Assembly (NCBI RefSeq): GCF_964204865.1
Contig: NC_135256.1
Coordinates: 19,249,703-19,313,702 of the forward strand
Origin: Styela clava
Taxonomy: Eukaryota; Chordata; Ascidiacea; Stolidobranchia; Styelidae
Direction: 5' to 3'
Length of the DNA: 64,000 bases
Shown here: piece by piece, positions 12,990 to 23,030 of the stretch
Position numbering within the stretch: the stretch's first letter is position 1
How the letters are laid out: each line of letters opens with the position of its first letter
Notes under the pieces: generated by a model
Databases searched by the model: none
What the model was told of the DNA's origin: nothing
Seen by the model: the letters and a program-made list of their open reading frames with translations, nothing else
Translations under genes and position numbers: made by a program

Positions 12990-13260
12990 GCCATCCCCCA
13001 TAGTATGGTTTAAACATATTCAATTGAGTTTTGTTTTTGTTTTCCTCTCTGTTAGTTTTGTTAATTTATTTTCGGTGTATGCTACTTCAGCTCAATTTCG
13101 TTTAAAAAATGGTAATTTTATATTTTTTTAAAGGCTGTGACTGACTCGATGACCTAACGGTCGCTTCATCACAGCCTCGTCACAATGCCTTGGAAATTAA
13201 TTTTGAAATGTTGTATTTTGATTTTGACATTGTTGACGAAATAAAATACTACTACTACTG
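12990..13260 (+). repeat. Retroposon 3' end with hairpin and (TAC)n tail
   Basis: A stem-loop, GGCTGTGAC pairing imperfectly with GTCACAGCC-like sequence, lies at about 13132-13183. AATAAAATACTACTACTACT follows and ends abruptly. This layout of hairpin, AATAAA and short tandem tail is seen in several non-LTR retrotransposon clades and the SINEs that copy their tails. No reverse-transcriptase reading frame remains upstream. Confidence 0.55.
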
Positions 13261-13384
13261 ACATGACCATTCTCGTACTGTTGTCAGTTAGCGTTAGCTA
13301 GGTGTGGCGCTTAGTTAGATCTAGAGATAGGAATACGCTGGCCACTGTATAGTATACCCTAAATTTATCGCGTTTTATTTTTAC

Positions 13385-13625
13385 TTAAATAACTTCTCAG
13401 TGGTTGTGTGTGTGTGGCTGGTGGGTGCATGTGAACGTGTGTGAAATAACTTAATAATTTTAGGTGAGTAAACACGTACCACTTCCTCTTGGCAAAACCT
13501 TCCATCTTATATTTTGTACGTTATAAACCTTATCTAAGGTTTCGCTTGCTCCCCTGATTTCATAATCAGTTTTTATCTGTCGAATGTATTGTTATGCTGA
13601 TTATGGAGTTGAAATAAACTTATAC
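13385..13625 (+). repeat. Retroposon 3' region, copy 1
   Basis: GTACCACTTCCTCTTGGCAA, then CTTATCTAAGGTTTCGCTTG, then GTTGAAATAAACTTATA. The same sequence appears reversed at 20865-21065, so it is an interspersed element. A GT-rich tract (GTGTGTGTGTGGCTGGTGGG) lies at its 5' part. It resembles the 3' region of a non-LTR element; the clade is unknown. Confidence 0.65.
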
Positions 13626-13639
13626 CGAATCAATGTTTA

Positions 13640-13925
13640 GCGTTGGCGGGTTTGCCGTGTAAATCCTGTGATGTGATAATGATGTGCGAGAGGATTGCTG
13701 GACTCCTCGCAGCTTAGGCTGTTTCACGTACCGTAATCGCTGGTCGGTTACAGCTTTCTCCACTCTGCCACAGCCAAGTTTGTGCATCTGAAACAAATAA
13801 CTGCTGAACTGACTAATTTATCCTATAACCGGCATGGACTGGTAACCAGATGAGAGCCGTGGTTTGCAATACAGCAATATGTTTAGGCAGACTTATTGGG
13901 TTTCCTCTCGATAAATAGCCTTTAC
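13640..13925 (+). repeat. SINE family A, diverged copy
   Basis: GATGTGCGAGAGGATTGCTG, GTAATCGCTGGTCGGTTAC, CTTTCTCCAC and ATGGACTGGTAACC follow the order of the 1779 copy. It has several small insertions and a degraded B box, so this is an older copy. Confidence 0.75.
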
Positions 13926-14206
13926 AGCTTTAAAAATCTCAATTCTATTCATCAAATGATAGCCTAGCTTGGATGGTTAAATATCGAGCCACTTTTCTAT
14001 TATGACTAGAATGAATTTGTAATCATAATGTTTTGACTCATTGGAACTTGTTAATGCCGCATTGTAAGTTAATATTATATGCAAATTTACATCACTGCAT
14101 GATATTGTAGTAATATATATTGAAACCTCATTGAAATCCTCAGTGCTTAAATCAATTCTTTGTACTCTTTAACTCTGCAGTTAGTATATAATATACAAAC
14201 TGCATA

Positions 14207-14698
14207 ATGCGCATTGAAAAATGTTACTTTTGTTCTTCTCCAATCTATCCTGGACATGGAATCTGTTTTGTACGAAATGATTGCAAAATGTTCAGGTTTT
14301 GTCGGTCAAAGTGTAAAAAGTCTTTTAAGAAAAAGAGAAATCCTAGAAAAGTCAGATGGACCAAAGCTTTTCGTAAGTCACACAACAAGGAACTTACTAC
14401 TGATGCTTCACTTGAGTTTGAAAAGAGAAAAAATTGTCCAGTCAAGTACGACAGGGAATTATGGGAAAAGAGCATCAAGGCAATGAAACGGGTTGAAGAA
14501 ATAAAAACAAAGAGACAAAATCAATTTATAATGAATAGACTGAAGGTTGGCAAGCAGCTTATGAAAGAAGCTGATTTCCGTGAGGTTAAACAAAATATCA
14601 ATCTGATCAAATCACCAGCTGCTACCACAAAACAAAAAGAAGAGGCGATGCTGGAAATTATCACTGAACCAGATGAGGAAATGCTGGAATGTAATTGA
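14207..14698 (+). CDS. RSL24D1: RSL24D1/RLP24, 60S ribosome biogenesis factor
   Basis: A single open frame of 163 residues, matching the family's usual length. The N-terminal zinc ribbon keeps Cys6, Cys9, Cys32 and Cys36 (CYFC and FCRSKC). The basic stretch [17 protein letters not shown] is nearly invariant in the family, and [19 protein letters not shown] and FIMNRLK follow. The C-terminus is acidic. The protein is a nucleolar paralogue of RPL24. It sits on pre-60S particles, and in yeast it recruits the AAA ATPase Drg1, then leaves before RPL24 takes its place. The coding part has no intron. CTTTAACTCTGCAG just upstream (14167-14180) looks like a 3' splice site and may end an intron in the 5' UTR. 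A retrocopy cannot be excluded, but the frame is intact and conserved. Confidence 0.97.
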   Translation: MRIEKCYFCSSPIYPGHGICFVRNDCKMFRFCRSKCKKSFKKKRNPRKVRWTKAFRKSHNKELTTDASLEFEKRKNCPVKYDRELWEKSIKAMKRVEEIKTKRQNQFIMNRLKVGKQLMKEADFREVKQNINLIKSPAATTKQKEEAMLEIITEPDEEMLECN

Positions 14699-15120
14699 TT
14701 TGTATATCGAAATAACAATGAATTCGGGTACAATATTATTATGCCTTTTTTCCAGATTACAACGGACATAGTTGTATGCGATTCAATGTCAAGCTAACTT
14801 TGAAATGTGTAAATATTGCATATATAACAATAGGTTTTCTGTACAAGGGAACAATGCATAATTGCTCATCAATTATCCTGATATCTCATAATTACGCAGC
14901 GTTCTCATTGTATGTTTATATGCATGACAGAACTCTGGTAGTAATTTGCAAGATTTGTTTGGTGCAGGTGCCTGTTACTGCCTTGATACATTAATTCATT
15001 GCAAAAATATATAACGGTGTGGTTATACATGGATGTAGAGAGTGCACAGTAAAAATTTAAGGGTGAGGAGTATTTTTGTTAGCTTGTTTTAAACTGACAG
15101 CATGCCTGGATATGACTTAC
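14699..15120. other. 3' flank of RSL24D1
   Basis: AT-rich sequence that should contain the RSL24D1 3' UTR. No canonical AATAAA was found close to the stop codon, and nothing else is recognisable. Confidence 0.5.
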
Positions 15121-15320
15121 ATATTTATCCGGGGGGGTCAAGAAAAGCCGACAAGACGGCTTAACCATATGGCAAACCACGGGCCTTTCATCCGGTTCCG
15201 GATTAGTTACTTATTAGTTTGACCAGCGATTACATGAACCACCCCCACATGGGATTCGAACCTCCGAACCCATGCAAAGTAATCGAAGGTGCGGTGGGCC
15301 ACAACGCCGCGCTAAAACTA
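15121..15320 (-). repeat. SINE family A, reversed copy
   Basis: ATATTTATCCGGGGGGGTC, GACAAGACGGCTTAACCATA and GATTACATGAACCACC are the complement of the family body. GGGATTCGAACC at about 15250-15261 is the complement of the B box. The middle is shortened. Confidence 0.8.
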
Positions 15321-15760
15321 GTTAGTTCTATATTGGAGTTTCAACGAACCAAATTGTTGGATGTCAACATGTTTTGGGATAATACTGGTAGAGAACTTCT
15401 TCCGACAAGCTCCACTCTTCAGTTCTGGCAAGAACAGCAGCAGAAAATCCAATACTTGACCAAGGCCAAACTAGTCTTTATTTGTCAATTTTATCTGATC
15501 TGGGTTGTGAAAATTAAACTCAAGGAATAACAGCATTATTCCATAACGGAGGTGGCCCAGTTACAAATAATTAGACTTGGCTGGAGGATCAAAACTCAAT
15601 AAGAAAAACAGGTTAATTTACAAAAGATAGGATAACGTTTATACAATAAGAATCACAATGTAGCAATAGTTTCATCGATATTTTCAATGCGTCAATTTAT
15701 ATCCATAAAAATTATAGTCTTAATTTCAGCAGACAGATTTTGCCCACTGCTGTTCTAGGA

Positions 15761-16062
15761 CAGGGGTGGACAACTCAAATGGGGACACAGGCTAAATTTT
15801 CCAAAATAATCTTGTTGGGTGCCATGCACAATCGTTGGTATTATAAATTAACTCCCGTAAAACACACATCAAACAAATTTCAATAACAAGACATAATAAC
15901 GGATATCTATTTATTGAAACAATTTAATGTCCTGAAAAACTGCTGATTTTGATAGAAACGTGATATTTTAATGCATATCATAAATACAATTTTTATTTTT
16001 ACAAAACCATTCGCGTGCCACGTGCCAAATTTGGAACGTGTGCCCTGTGTTGTGCACCCCTG
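15761..16062. mobile_element. Short hAT MITE, 302 bp
   Basis: Starts CAGGGGTGGACAACTC and ends GTTGTGCACCCCTG, imperfect terminal inverted repeats of hAT type. Flanks TTCTAGGA (15753-15760) and TTCCAGAA (16063-16070) match at 6 of 8. There is no coding capacity. It lies directly beyond the 3' end of SELENOT. Confidence 0.75.
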
Positions 16063-16185
16063 TTCCAGAACATTACTGCTGAATGTTCAGAACACACATT
16101 CAAGCTAGAATGCTGGCAAATTCACAGTCGTAACAGCATCTGTATATAATCCAAGATGTGAACCCCATAATCCAAGTAATCTAGT

Positions 16186-16191
16186 TTATTG
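16186..16191 (-). terminator. Likely SELENOT polyadenylation signal
   Basis: AATAAA on the minus strand, about 290 bases past the SELENOT stop codon. It is the first canonical signal downstream. Confidence 0.55.
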
Positions 16192-16338
16192 CCAACAGTA
16201 AATCACCACTGATTCATAAATGGAAATTGCAGAAATGCACTCTTGAGCACTATGTTATAAACTATAGTTGATGCAGGACAGAAAATGCAACAATCATTGT
16301 ACATAGAACTTTGAACACTCAAAAATAACCACTTGCCT

Positions 16339-16370
16339 ATCAAAAGTAGTTTTTTATCCAGCTGTTTCAT
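16339..16370 (-). promoter_or_regulatory. Tentative SECIS core for SELENOT
   Basis: A selenoprotein mRNA needs a SECIS stem-loop in its 3' UTR. Within the only available 3' UTR (16175-16483, minus strand) the best candidate has ATGA, an imperfect stem, an A-rich apical loop (AAAAAA) and TGAT. The pairing I can draw needs bulges and the element is short, so the location is uncertain even though some SECIS must exist if the gene is expressed as a selenoprotein. Confidence 0.3.
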
Positions 16371-16483
16371 GCATAAACGCTTTGAGAAACTGCCTTCATT
16401 AAATTTTATCGGTTCTAGCTCATATAGGCTGGTTGTTGCATTTTCATAAAAAAACAAAATCTGTATCACACTTAATGAAAATT

Positions 16484-17080
16484 TTAACTATGTACACTGT
16501 CAAAGTTTGTGCTCCCTTTAATCTTGTATTCAATGATTTCAAGGAGCTCATCAACCCTTGGTATTCTTCCAGATTGCAATTTTGACCAAACAGTTACATC
16601 ATTGAGCACAATTTCAAAAGCTCCGGTAGATACCAGCTGAGTTTCAATTGCGTTGCATAAAAAAAATGTCATCATAGCAGCATAAACCATATTTTCACGT
16701 GCCCACAAATAAAACTGTGGGGTGTCCATGCCCATATGAGGAAAAGGATTCAATCCAGTAAGAATACAACCAATAAAAATAAATTTGAAAATTGAGATAG
16801 CAGATGCAATAGCTTGATAGGCTTTGGGAGGAGGGTAATTTGATGCCTCAATCTTGATGTCTGAGTAACGCTGTGAAATTATTTGCGCATATTCCTCAGA
16901 TGCACGGCGATACCCTCAAGAGACACATACCAAAAACTTCAAAACTGGGGTTGTAAATTTTGTTTTAAGTCCACGTACAGGTGTGTCTTCCACGCTGCTT
17001 GCTTCGACTTCCGAAAGATCCATCCAAGTTATGGCAGTAACTAATATAACAACACTACCAATGAGAGCAAGACGCCCCAT
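16484..17080 (-). CDS. SELENOT: Selenoprotein T with in-frame UGA, single coding exon
   Basis: Reads from ATG (17080) to TAA (16484-16486): 198 residues, against 195 in the human protein. The only in-frame stop is TGA at 16916-16918 (codon 55). It lies exactly in the CVSUGYRR redox motif, so it encodes selenocysteine, giving a CxxU pair of Cys52 and Sec55. Conserved family segments follow: SQRYSDIKIEASNY, a hydrophobic segment SAISIFKFIFIGCIL, NPF, ENMVYAAMM, STGAFEIVLNDVTVWSKL and SGRIP. An N-terminal signal or anchor (ALIGSVVILVTAI) fits the known ER location. Selenoprotein T is a thioredoxin-fold oxidoreductase of the ER membrane, linked to redox and calcium balance. GTATGT just before the UGA looks like a splice donor but is coding here. 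Ordinary gene finders would cut the protein at UGA. No coding introns are present, unlike the vertebrate gene. Confidence 0.95.
16916..16918 (-). other. SELENOT: Selenocysteine codon UGA of SELENOT
   Basis: TGA on the minus strand, in frame with the upstream ATG and with 143 conserved downstream codons. It aligns with the selenocysteine of the CVSU motif. Reading it as a stop would truncate the protein before its thioredoxin-like core. Confidence 0.95.
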
Positions 17081-18235
17081 CTCCAACCTGTTGCAAAACT
17101 TCGTAGAACTTCCTAGTCAGATTATCTATTTATGATAAACAATCGAGTATCTAAAATAAGAGTTGTCAAGATAACGCTTTTAATGGGGAAAAAGCCGGTA
17201 AGATCATATGGCGTATCTTGGTCCCTGCTTCCATGTCAGGTACGCGATAAGTTGGCCAGTTATTTGGTTAAGATGCATGGACTTGGTGGTATCCGGGATA
17301 CAATAATAATGAGAGAAAGTACGCTATATACCACTGTTAAGCCAGTAGGCTTATCGATTTTTGTACTTTTGATTGCTCTTGTATATATACTTCAAAACTA
17401 AAATGATTCATTCCAACTTTCAAGAGCTTTTCAAAAACATAAGTGGTAAATCGAAATACTAAACTGCTTTATGCATGTTTTACTACTTATCAGTAACAAT
17501 TTGACAAACTGTAGTGTAAATCTTTGCCACATGAAGCATAAGCAATGCTACAGTTGAATCAATATTGATCAAGATACAGTACCAAGATAACTACAGGATT
17601 AAACATACTGACATACCATCTAAAAAATCAATGCAGAGACTCCATGTTCAATTGGAATTTTTCAACCTCCCAGTAGACCACTCAAGTGAGTATTTTAAGA
17701 AACATACATCATTATTAGGATCTGGTATAAGTAGGCTACTTCTAGTAGGCAAAACTCAAACAACCCCACGCAGCCACGCTGCATGTGCAGATAAGGCATA
17801 TAATTCACAATTATTAGTGCTTCTGTTCACTCGGATTATAGTTTATTCGATTTTATCTCAATACAAATTATCCAATAATCAGATGATAGAAAATTACCCA
17901 CGCAAATTTCAAGTGATTTCTCTATTAGCAGATTATGATAGATAAGAATGAAAAAACATTTGAAAAATTCCTAAACCAGTACGATACCGGTACTGTACTA
18001 GGTCTATTCTGCTCTCCCTACTATCTTGGTCGTTAGTGAAATCTATTAGCAAAAACTGGATATAAACTTAAACTACACTGACTGGTCATTATGACACAAA
18101 CAGACAAATGTTTCCTACATCCTGACATCTGTCACTTCTTTGAGCAGATAAGGTGAAAGAAATAACCAACACGTTCAGGTATCGAAAGCAAATTATTATT
18201 AAGTTATGGCGCTTTTCTCTACTGGGATTATGTGC
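17081..18235. other. Upstream region of SELENOT, no other gene seen
   Basis: Should contain the SELENOT promoter. Open frames of 89 and 126 codons on the plus strand have no recognisable motif or codon pattern. An ACCGGTA motif occurs near 17983. Confidence 0.5.
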
Positions 18236-18244
18236 GCCAGTCTG

Positions 18245-20082
18245 GGGCAACCCTAAAATGCGGGAAACGGGAACTACGGGAAATGCACTAAAATGCGGGA
18301 ACTGCGGGAACGACGGGAAATTGCAAAAACTAAAATGCGGGAACTACGGGAATGACGGGAACTACGGGAAATTTCACTAAAAAGCGGGAAATTTCACGAA
18401 AAGCGGGAATGACGGGAAATCGCTTTAAGGTACGGGAAATATTCATTTTGGGGTATGTTTAGGGGAAATTGTTCTAGAAAACGAAAGAAATGGTTAATAT
18501 GCGCTTGGGGGTGTATGTACGTGAAAATTTATCTAAAATGCGGGAACGACGGCAAATCGCGTTAAAGTACGGGAAATACTCATTTCAGAGTATGTTTAGA
18601 AGAAATTGCACTAGAAAATGGAAGCAACGGGAAATATACGCTTGGGTTGTGTGGATACGGAAATTTCACTAAAAGATTCTAATAATATTCGGATTCGGAT
18701 AATATGTATTCGGATAGTATGTATGTTAGTACAATTACCCCGTACATGCACACTCAAGTATAAACGGCACTCCGAAAGTATGTGCAACAAAATGACGCAC
18801 AATCTGAACTCTAACCTGGTATACATACTATGTTCAGGTTGTGCGTCATCTTGTTGCACATACTTCGGGAGCGACGTATAAACTTGCCGTTGCTTTTGCT
18901 ATTCAATGCAAAATTGCCCCACACATACTCTAAAATACTTATTTCCCATACCCTAAAGCAAATTCCCGTCATTCCCGTCTTTTGTGAAATTTCCCGTAGT
19001 TCCGGCAATTTCAAATAGACAAATTCCCGTCGTTCCCACAGTTCCCGCTTTTTAGTGCATTTCCCGGCGTTCCCGCAGTTCCCGCATTTTAGGGCCCTAA
19101 AATGCGGGAAACGGGAATGACGGGAAACGTTAATAACAAGCGAGAAAATGTTACAAAAAACGGGAATGACGGAAAATCGCTCGAAGATAAAGGAAATACG
19201 TATTATAGTACGATTACTACGTACATGCACATTTAAGAATAAACGGGACTTCGGAAGTATTTGCAACAAAATGGCGCACAACCTGAGCTTTAACCTGGTA
19301 CACATACTTGGTTCAGTTGTGCGCCATCTTGATGAACATACTCGGGAGCACTGTATAAACTTGCCGTTACTTTCGCCCTTCAGTGAAAATTTACCTCACA
19401 CATCCTCTAAAATACATATTTCCCATACCCTAAAGTAAATTCCCGTCATTCCCGTCTTTTGTGAAATTTCCCGTAGTTCCCGCAATTTCAAATTGACAAA
19501 TTCCCGTCGTTCCCGCAGTTCCCGTTTTTTAGTGCATTTCCCGTCGTTCCCGTTTCCCGCATTTTAGGGCCCTAATGACGGGAAAATTTACTAATAAGCG
19601 GGAGAATGTTACGAAATGCGGGAAAGAGGGGGAAATTGCTCTCAGATAGGGAAAATATGCATTTTAGAGTGTATGTAGAGGGAATTTCACTAAATAGCGG
19701 GGAATTTCACACAAAGTGGGAATGACGGGAAATAGCTCTAAGATTGAGGAAATGGGCATTTTATTGTGTATGTACGGGAAATTGTACTAGAAGGCGAGAG
19801 CAACGGGAAATATACACTTGAGTGTGTAGGTACAAGAAATTGTATTGAAAAGCGGAAATTACGGAAAATATTACTCATGAGTAGGAACTATGTGATATTT
19901 TGGGAAATTTCACTGAAAATTGGGTGGGTATAAGGGAAATTCTCTAGATAAGCGGCGATGACGGGAACAACGGTAATTGATGGCGATGACGGCAATGAAA
20001 AGCGAACGTATTGACAAATGACGGGGAGAGTCGGAAGAGTAAGAGCATCGCGTAAAAATAAAATAATATGTAATTAGCTGTT
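18245..20082 (+). repeat. Left inverted arm of the foldback element
   Basis: Composite arm with three blocks bounded by CCCTAAAATG / CATTTTAGGG junctions near 19092 and 19568. The first two blocks have inverted ends of their own. The inner end, with AGCGAACGTATTGACAAATG and AGTAAGAGCATCGCG, has a close complement at about 23060-23120 in the right arm. Confidence 0.85.
18766..18882. repeat. Hairpin inside the left arm (GTATGTGCAACAA type)
   Basis: AGTATGTGCAACAAAATGAC and its complement around ATCTTGTTGCACATACTTC flank a short spacer containing AACCTGGTATACATACTA. A second hairpin of this type lies at about 19245-19352, with mirror copies in the right arm at about 23640-23745 and 24115-24225. 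Confidence 0.8.
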
Positions 20083-20700
20083 TTATATAGAAAATTACAA
20101 CAAAATATGTAAGTATTGAAAATGGCGGGAAGAGCGGAAATTGGGGAAAGGGCGGGAAGAGTAAGAATATCTCGGGAATGCGGAAAATAGGTATTTAGGT
20201 GTTTTATATAGAAAATTGCAACAAAATACGTGAGTCTTGAAAATGGTGGGAAAAGAGGAAAATTGCGGAAAAGACGGGAAGAGTGAGAATATGGCGGGAA
20301 TGCGGAAAATAAGTATTCAGGTGTTTTATATAGAAAAGGGCAAAAAATACGTAAGTATTGAAAATAGCGGGAAGAGCGGAAAAATGCGGGAAGAGTAAGA
20401 ATATCGCGGAATGCGGAAAATAAGTATTCAGGTGTTTTATATAAAAAATTGAAACAAAATACGTAAGTATTGAAAATGGCGGAAAAGGCGGAAAGAGTAA
20501 GAATATCTCGGGAATGCGGAAAATAAGTATTTAAGTGTTTTATATAGAAAATTGCAACAAAATACGTAAGTATTGAAAATGGTGGGAAGAACGGAAAAGG
20601 CGGGAAGATTGAGAAAATCGCTGTAAAACAGGAAGTTTATATATAGGTGTTTTTTATACAGGACATTACAATGAAATGCGAGATTCGGGAAGAACAAGAA
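20079..20700 (+). repeat. Tandem repeat next to the left arm, 103-122 bp units
   Basis: GTGTTTTATATAGAAAATTG recurs at about 20079, 20199, 20321, 20432, 20535 and 20647, giving five to six units. Each also carries AAATACGTAAGTATTGAAAA and AGAATATCGCGGGAATGCGG variants. The array is present only on the left side; the right arm stops at a single partial unit. Confidence 0.8.
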
Positions 20701-20864
20701 ATCTATGTACAGCATAAGATTCCTGCGGAAATCGTTTTTATTTCCACAACAGCAAGAAAAGCATCTTATAAAGTCAATTCATATGTAGCCTGCTAAGACA
20801 TGGCAGGCTGCGCTTTCGAAATTGTCCAAGCTATGTAGCGCGCGTTTCATCTATCACGATTAAT

Positions 20865-21065
20865 AAGTATAAGTTTATTTCGACTCCATAAATAAATAAA
20901 AACCGATTATGATATCAGGAGAGCAAACAAAATCTTAGATAAGGTTGAAAACGCACAGAATATAAGATGGAGGGTTTTGCCAAGAAGAAGTGGTACGTGT
21001 TCACTCACCTAAAATATTTCACACACGCTCACACACACAATCATACAGAAGTTATAAAGTAAGAA
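20865..21065 (-). repeat. Retroposon 3' region, copy 2 (reversed)
   Basis: The complement of 13385-13625: AAGTTTATTTCGACTCCATA, CTTAGATAAGG, GGGTTTTGCCAAGAAG and GTGGTACGTGTTCAC. It lies in the central part of the foldback element, so it inserted into that element or its progenitor. Confidence 0.65.
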
Positions 21066-21224
21066 GAACATGATAAATTACATACTGGTAGTTAAAAAAT
21101 ATAAATGAATAAATGAAAAATCACTGGCCACACCATTTTAATAAATTTATATTGTTTTCCACTGCCGAATTGATCGATTCTATAAATAGGAGTGAACAGT
21201 AAAAATGAATTTTTATGAAAAATA

Positions 21225-21520
21225 TATCGCCAAGCTGATTATTGTACACTTTTGTGGACATAACGATCGTTTCAATATTATATTATTATTTTTCTTTTGC
21301 TTGGTCATGATAAAATCGCTTTTCTCTTCGAATACTTGACTAATTGTTTTGATATTTTCAGTGGTTAAAGATTAATTTTATCGCCAGAAGGCTATCACTT
21401 TTACTTATTTCAAAAATTTCTGTGGACTTCAAGAGATTCGTTTTTTATGTGTCAGAATAAAAAATAGCGACACCTTGTGACGTGTCCATATATTTGAGCA
21501 CAGCTCTCTTGTTATATTTA
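21225..21520 (+). repeat. Interspersed repeat family C, copy 1
   Basis: Shares GTGGACATAACGATCGTTTC, GCCAGAAGGCTAT, TGTGGACTTCAAGAGATTCG and GACACCTTGTGACGTGTCCA with 26870-27155, and in weaker form with 63570-63960. The family is unrecognised. It ends near GAGCACAGCTCTCTTGTTA. Located inside the foldback element. Confidence 0.75.
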
Positions 21521-22059
21521 ATTTAGGGTAGGGCGATAGGGTAAAGGAATATATTGGTTACCAAGATAAGGTTTTTTTAATTTTTAGATATTGACTTCTG
21601 CAAGGATAACGGAATTAGGATTGTTACTTAACAGGATCATTTCTTCATTAAGTTATTATGACGCAATTGATGTCAATTCAAATTTATCGTGGATGAGACA
21701 TCAGCGAATTTTGTTGATGTAGACACCATTTATATTCAATAAGCTAGCCAATGAATTGATCATCACGAAACGACCTGAAAAACGGAAAATAAATCTGCGA
21801 GTAATAGAATATTAAGGGTTACATATTAGGAAACAACACTACCCTATCTACACTTTTGTTGAGAAGAAATTATTATTTTGAGTAGATATTGATCATTAAT
21901 TATTTATCTTTAAAACGCTAGTTGAAAGGCATGAGTTGAATTCTGGTTGGGATACGGGGTAAATTTCTCGCAAACCATACAAAAACTCTCAAACCAAACT
22001 AACCATTTGCATGTTTCGTGAACTTTAACCACTTCTAATAGTCATATTTTACTGTGAAC
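21521..22059. other. Foldback element centre, unassigned sequence
   Basis: AT-rich with no open frame of interest and no recognised repeat. Confidence 0.5.
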
Positions 22060-22214
22060 TTATCAGCGTAAACTTGGAGGGAGCTGACTCCGATGACTGC
22101 ATGATCGTATCACTCCTTCCAGTCTATACCGAATAAAGTGTATTTTTTCTTTAGCCATTATTTATTGTTATGAATGCTTTCTCTGGTGCGCGAAATAAAA
22201 TCTCTCTCTCTCTG
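22060..22214 (+). repeat. Retroposon 3' end with (CT)n tail
   Basis: GGAGGGAGCTGACTCCGATG, a complementary ACTCCTTCC segment, and then GCGAAATAAAATCTCTCTCT ending in a short CT run. Same layout as the other microsatellite-tailed retroposon ends in this window. Confidence 0.5.
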
Positions 22215-23030
22215 TTGGCCTTCACGTTCATTTCACAGCAGAACCTTAACCTAGAATAAAATTTTGTATACACACAAGACAAATCATAGAATACCACAAC
22301 AAATTAAAACCAAGGGGATAATCCAATATATCTCTACTGGTCGCCTAATTACAATAGGAGGTACAGGAGCTAAACTATACCGTCTACAACCCTCATAAGG
22401 TATTACACCGCCCAAATAGAAACAAAGACCATGCATGTGTGATGTTAAAAGTTGGTTCATCGGTTGATTCGTTTGAAAAAGGGATTATTGATAGCAAGCC
22501 GGGGAACGTCCGGTTTTCAGTAAATCGTTCAAGAATATAGCACATTGACGTTGACAAAGTCGTAAGAATTTATGTATCACTGCAAATGTCGCCAAATTGC
22601 ATTTCAAAAAATGTTGAAAGTTTTGGGAAGGGCCCATGGAATTTCGTTTCATCGCATATAGTTGCATCATTGATTTAAGTGTATTTCACTATCTGTTGTT
22701 CGGAACAATTCAATTCGATCGTACAACTTTACACTATATGAAAATTTTACATTACAATCCATTGCGTTTCTATTTGATCTCTGAGGGTATTCGGTTAATT
22801 CCACTAAAATACCTTTAAAGAGAATCAGAAGGAAGATTCAGATTATAGGGAGCATTAAACCTATACTTGCATAAGACAATATTGGGCAACACCCTTCACA
22901 CAAATAAAACAGCACTGAAATGATGCTAAGTTAACAGGAAATATCAATTCACTGAATAACAAAAATCTACAAGTAACACTCGTAATAAATTACGTAAAAC
23001 AATGGAAGATGGTTTAGATCGCCAGTTAAA
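22215..23030. other. Foldback element centre, second unassigned stretch
   Basis: Only frames of about 60 codons occur, on both strands. I see no transposase signature. Confidence 0.5.

Larger units (their letters stand above)
10124..14206. other. Intergenic region between divergent TMEM107 and RSL24D1
   Basis: No coding gene is seen. The region holds a SINE fragment near 10370-10425, a SINE head (11331-11392), SINE copies (11889-12090, 13640-13925) and two LINE-type 3' tails (12990-13260, 13385-13625). It also holds an unusual density of ACCGGTA/GGTACCG motifs between about 10560 and 12715. TMEM107 and RSL24D1 diverge from the two sides, so both promoters should lie here, but I see no convincing core element. 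Confidence 0.6.

Noticed and set aside
15219-15530. 103-codon plus-strand frame
   Set aside because: Begins inside a reversed SINE copy; the remainder has no recognisable motif.
16910-16925. Splice donor GTATGT in SELENOT, making the UGA intronic
   Set aside because: Reading straight through gives CVSUGYRR and continued family similarity; no suitable acceptor restores the conserved residues better.
19081-19105. Telomere-like TTAGGG/CCCTAA
   Set aside because: Only single units at block junctions; no tandem array.
18811-19305. 164-codon minus-strand frame, and the 197-codon plus-strand frame at 23588-24181
   Set aside because: They are mirror images of each other across the foldback arms and follow the GGGAA repeat units; no domain or splice context.
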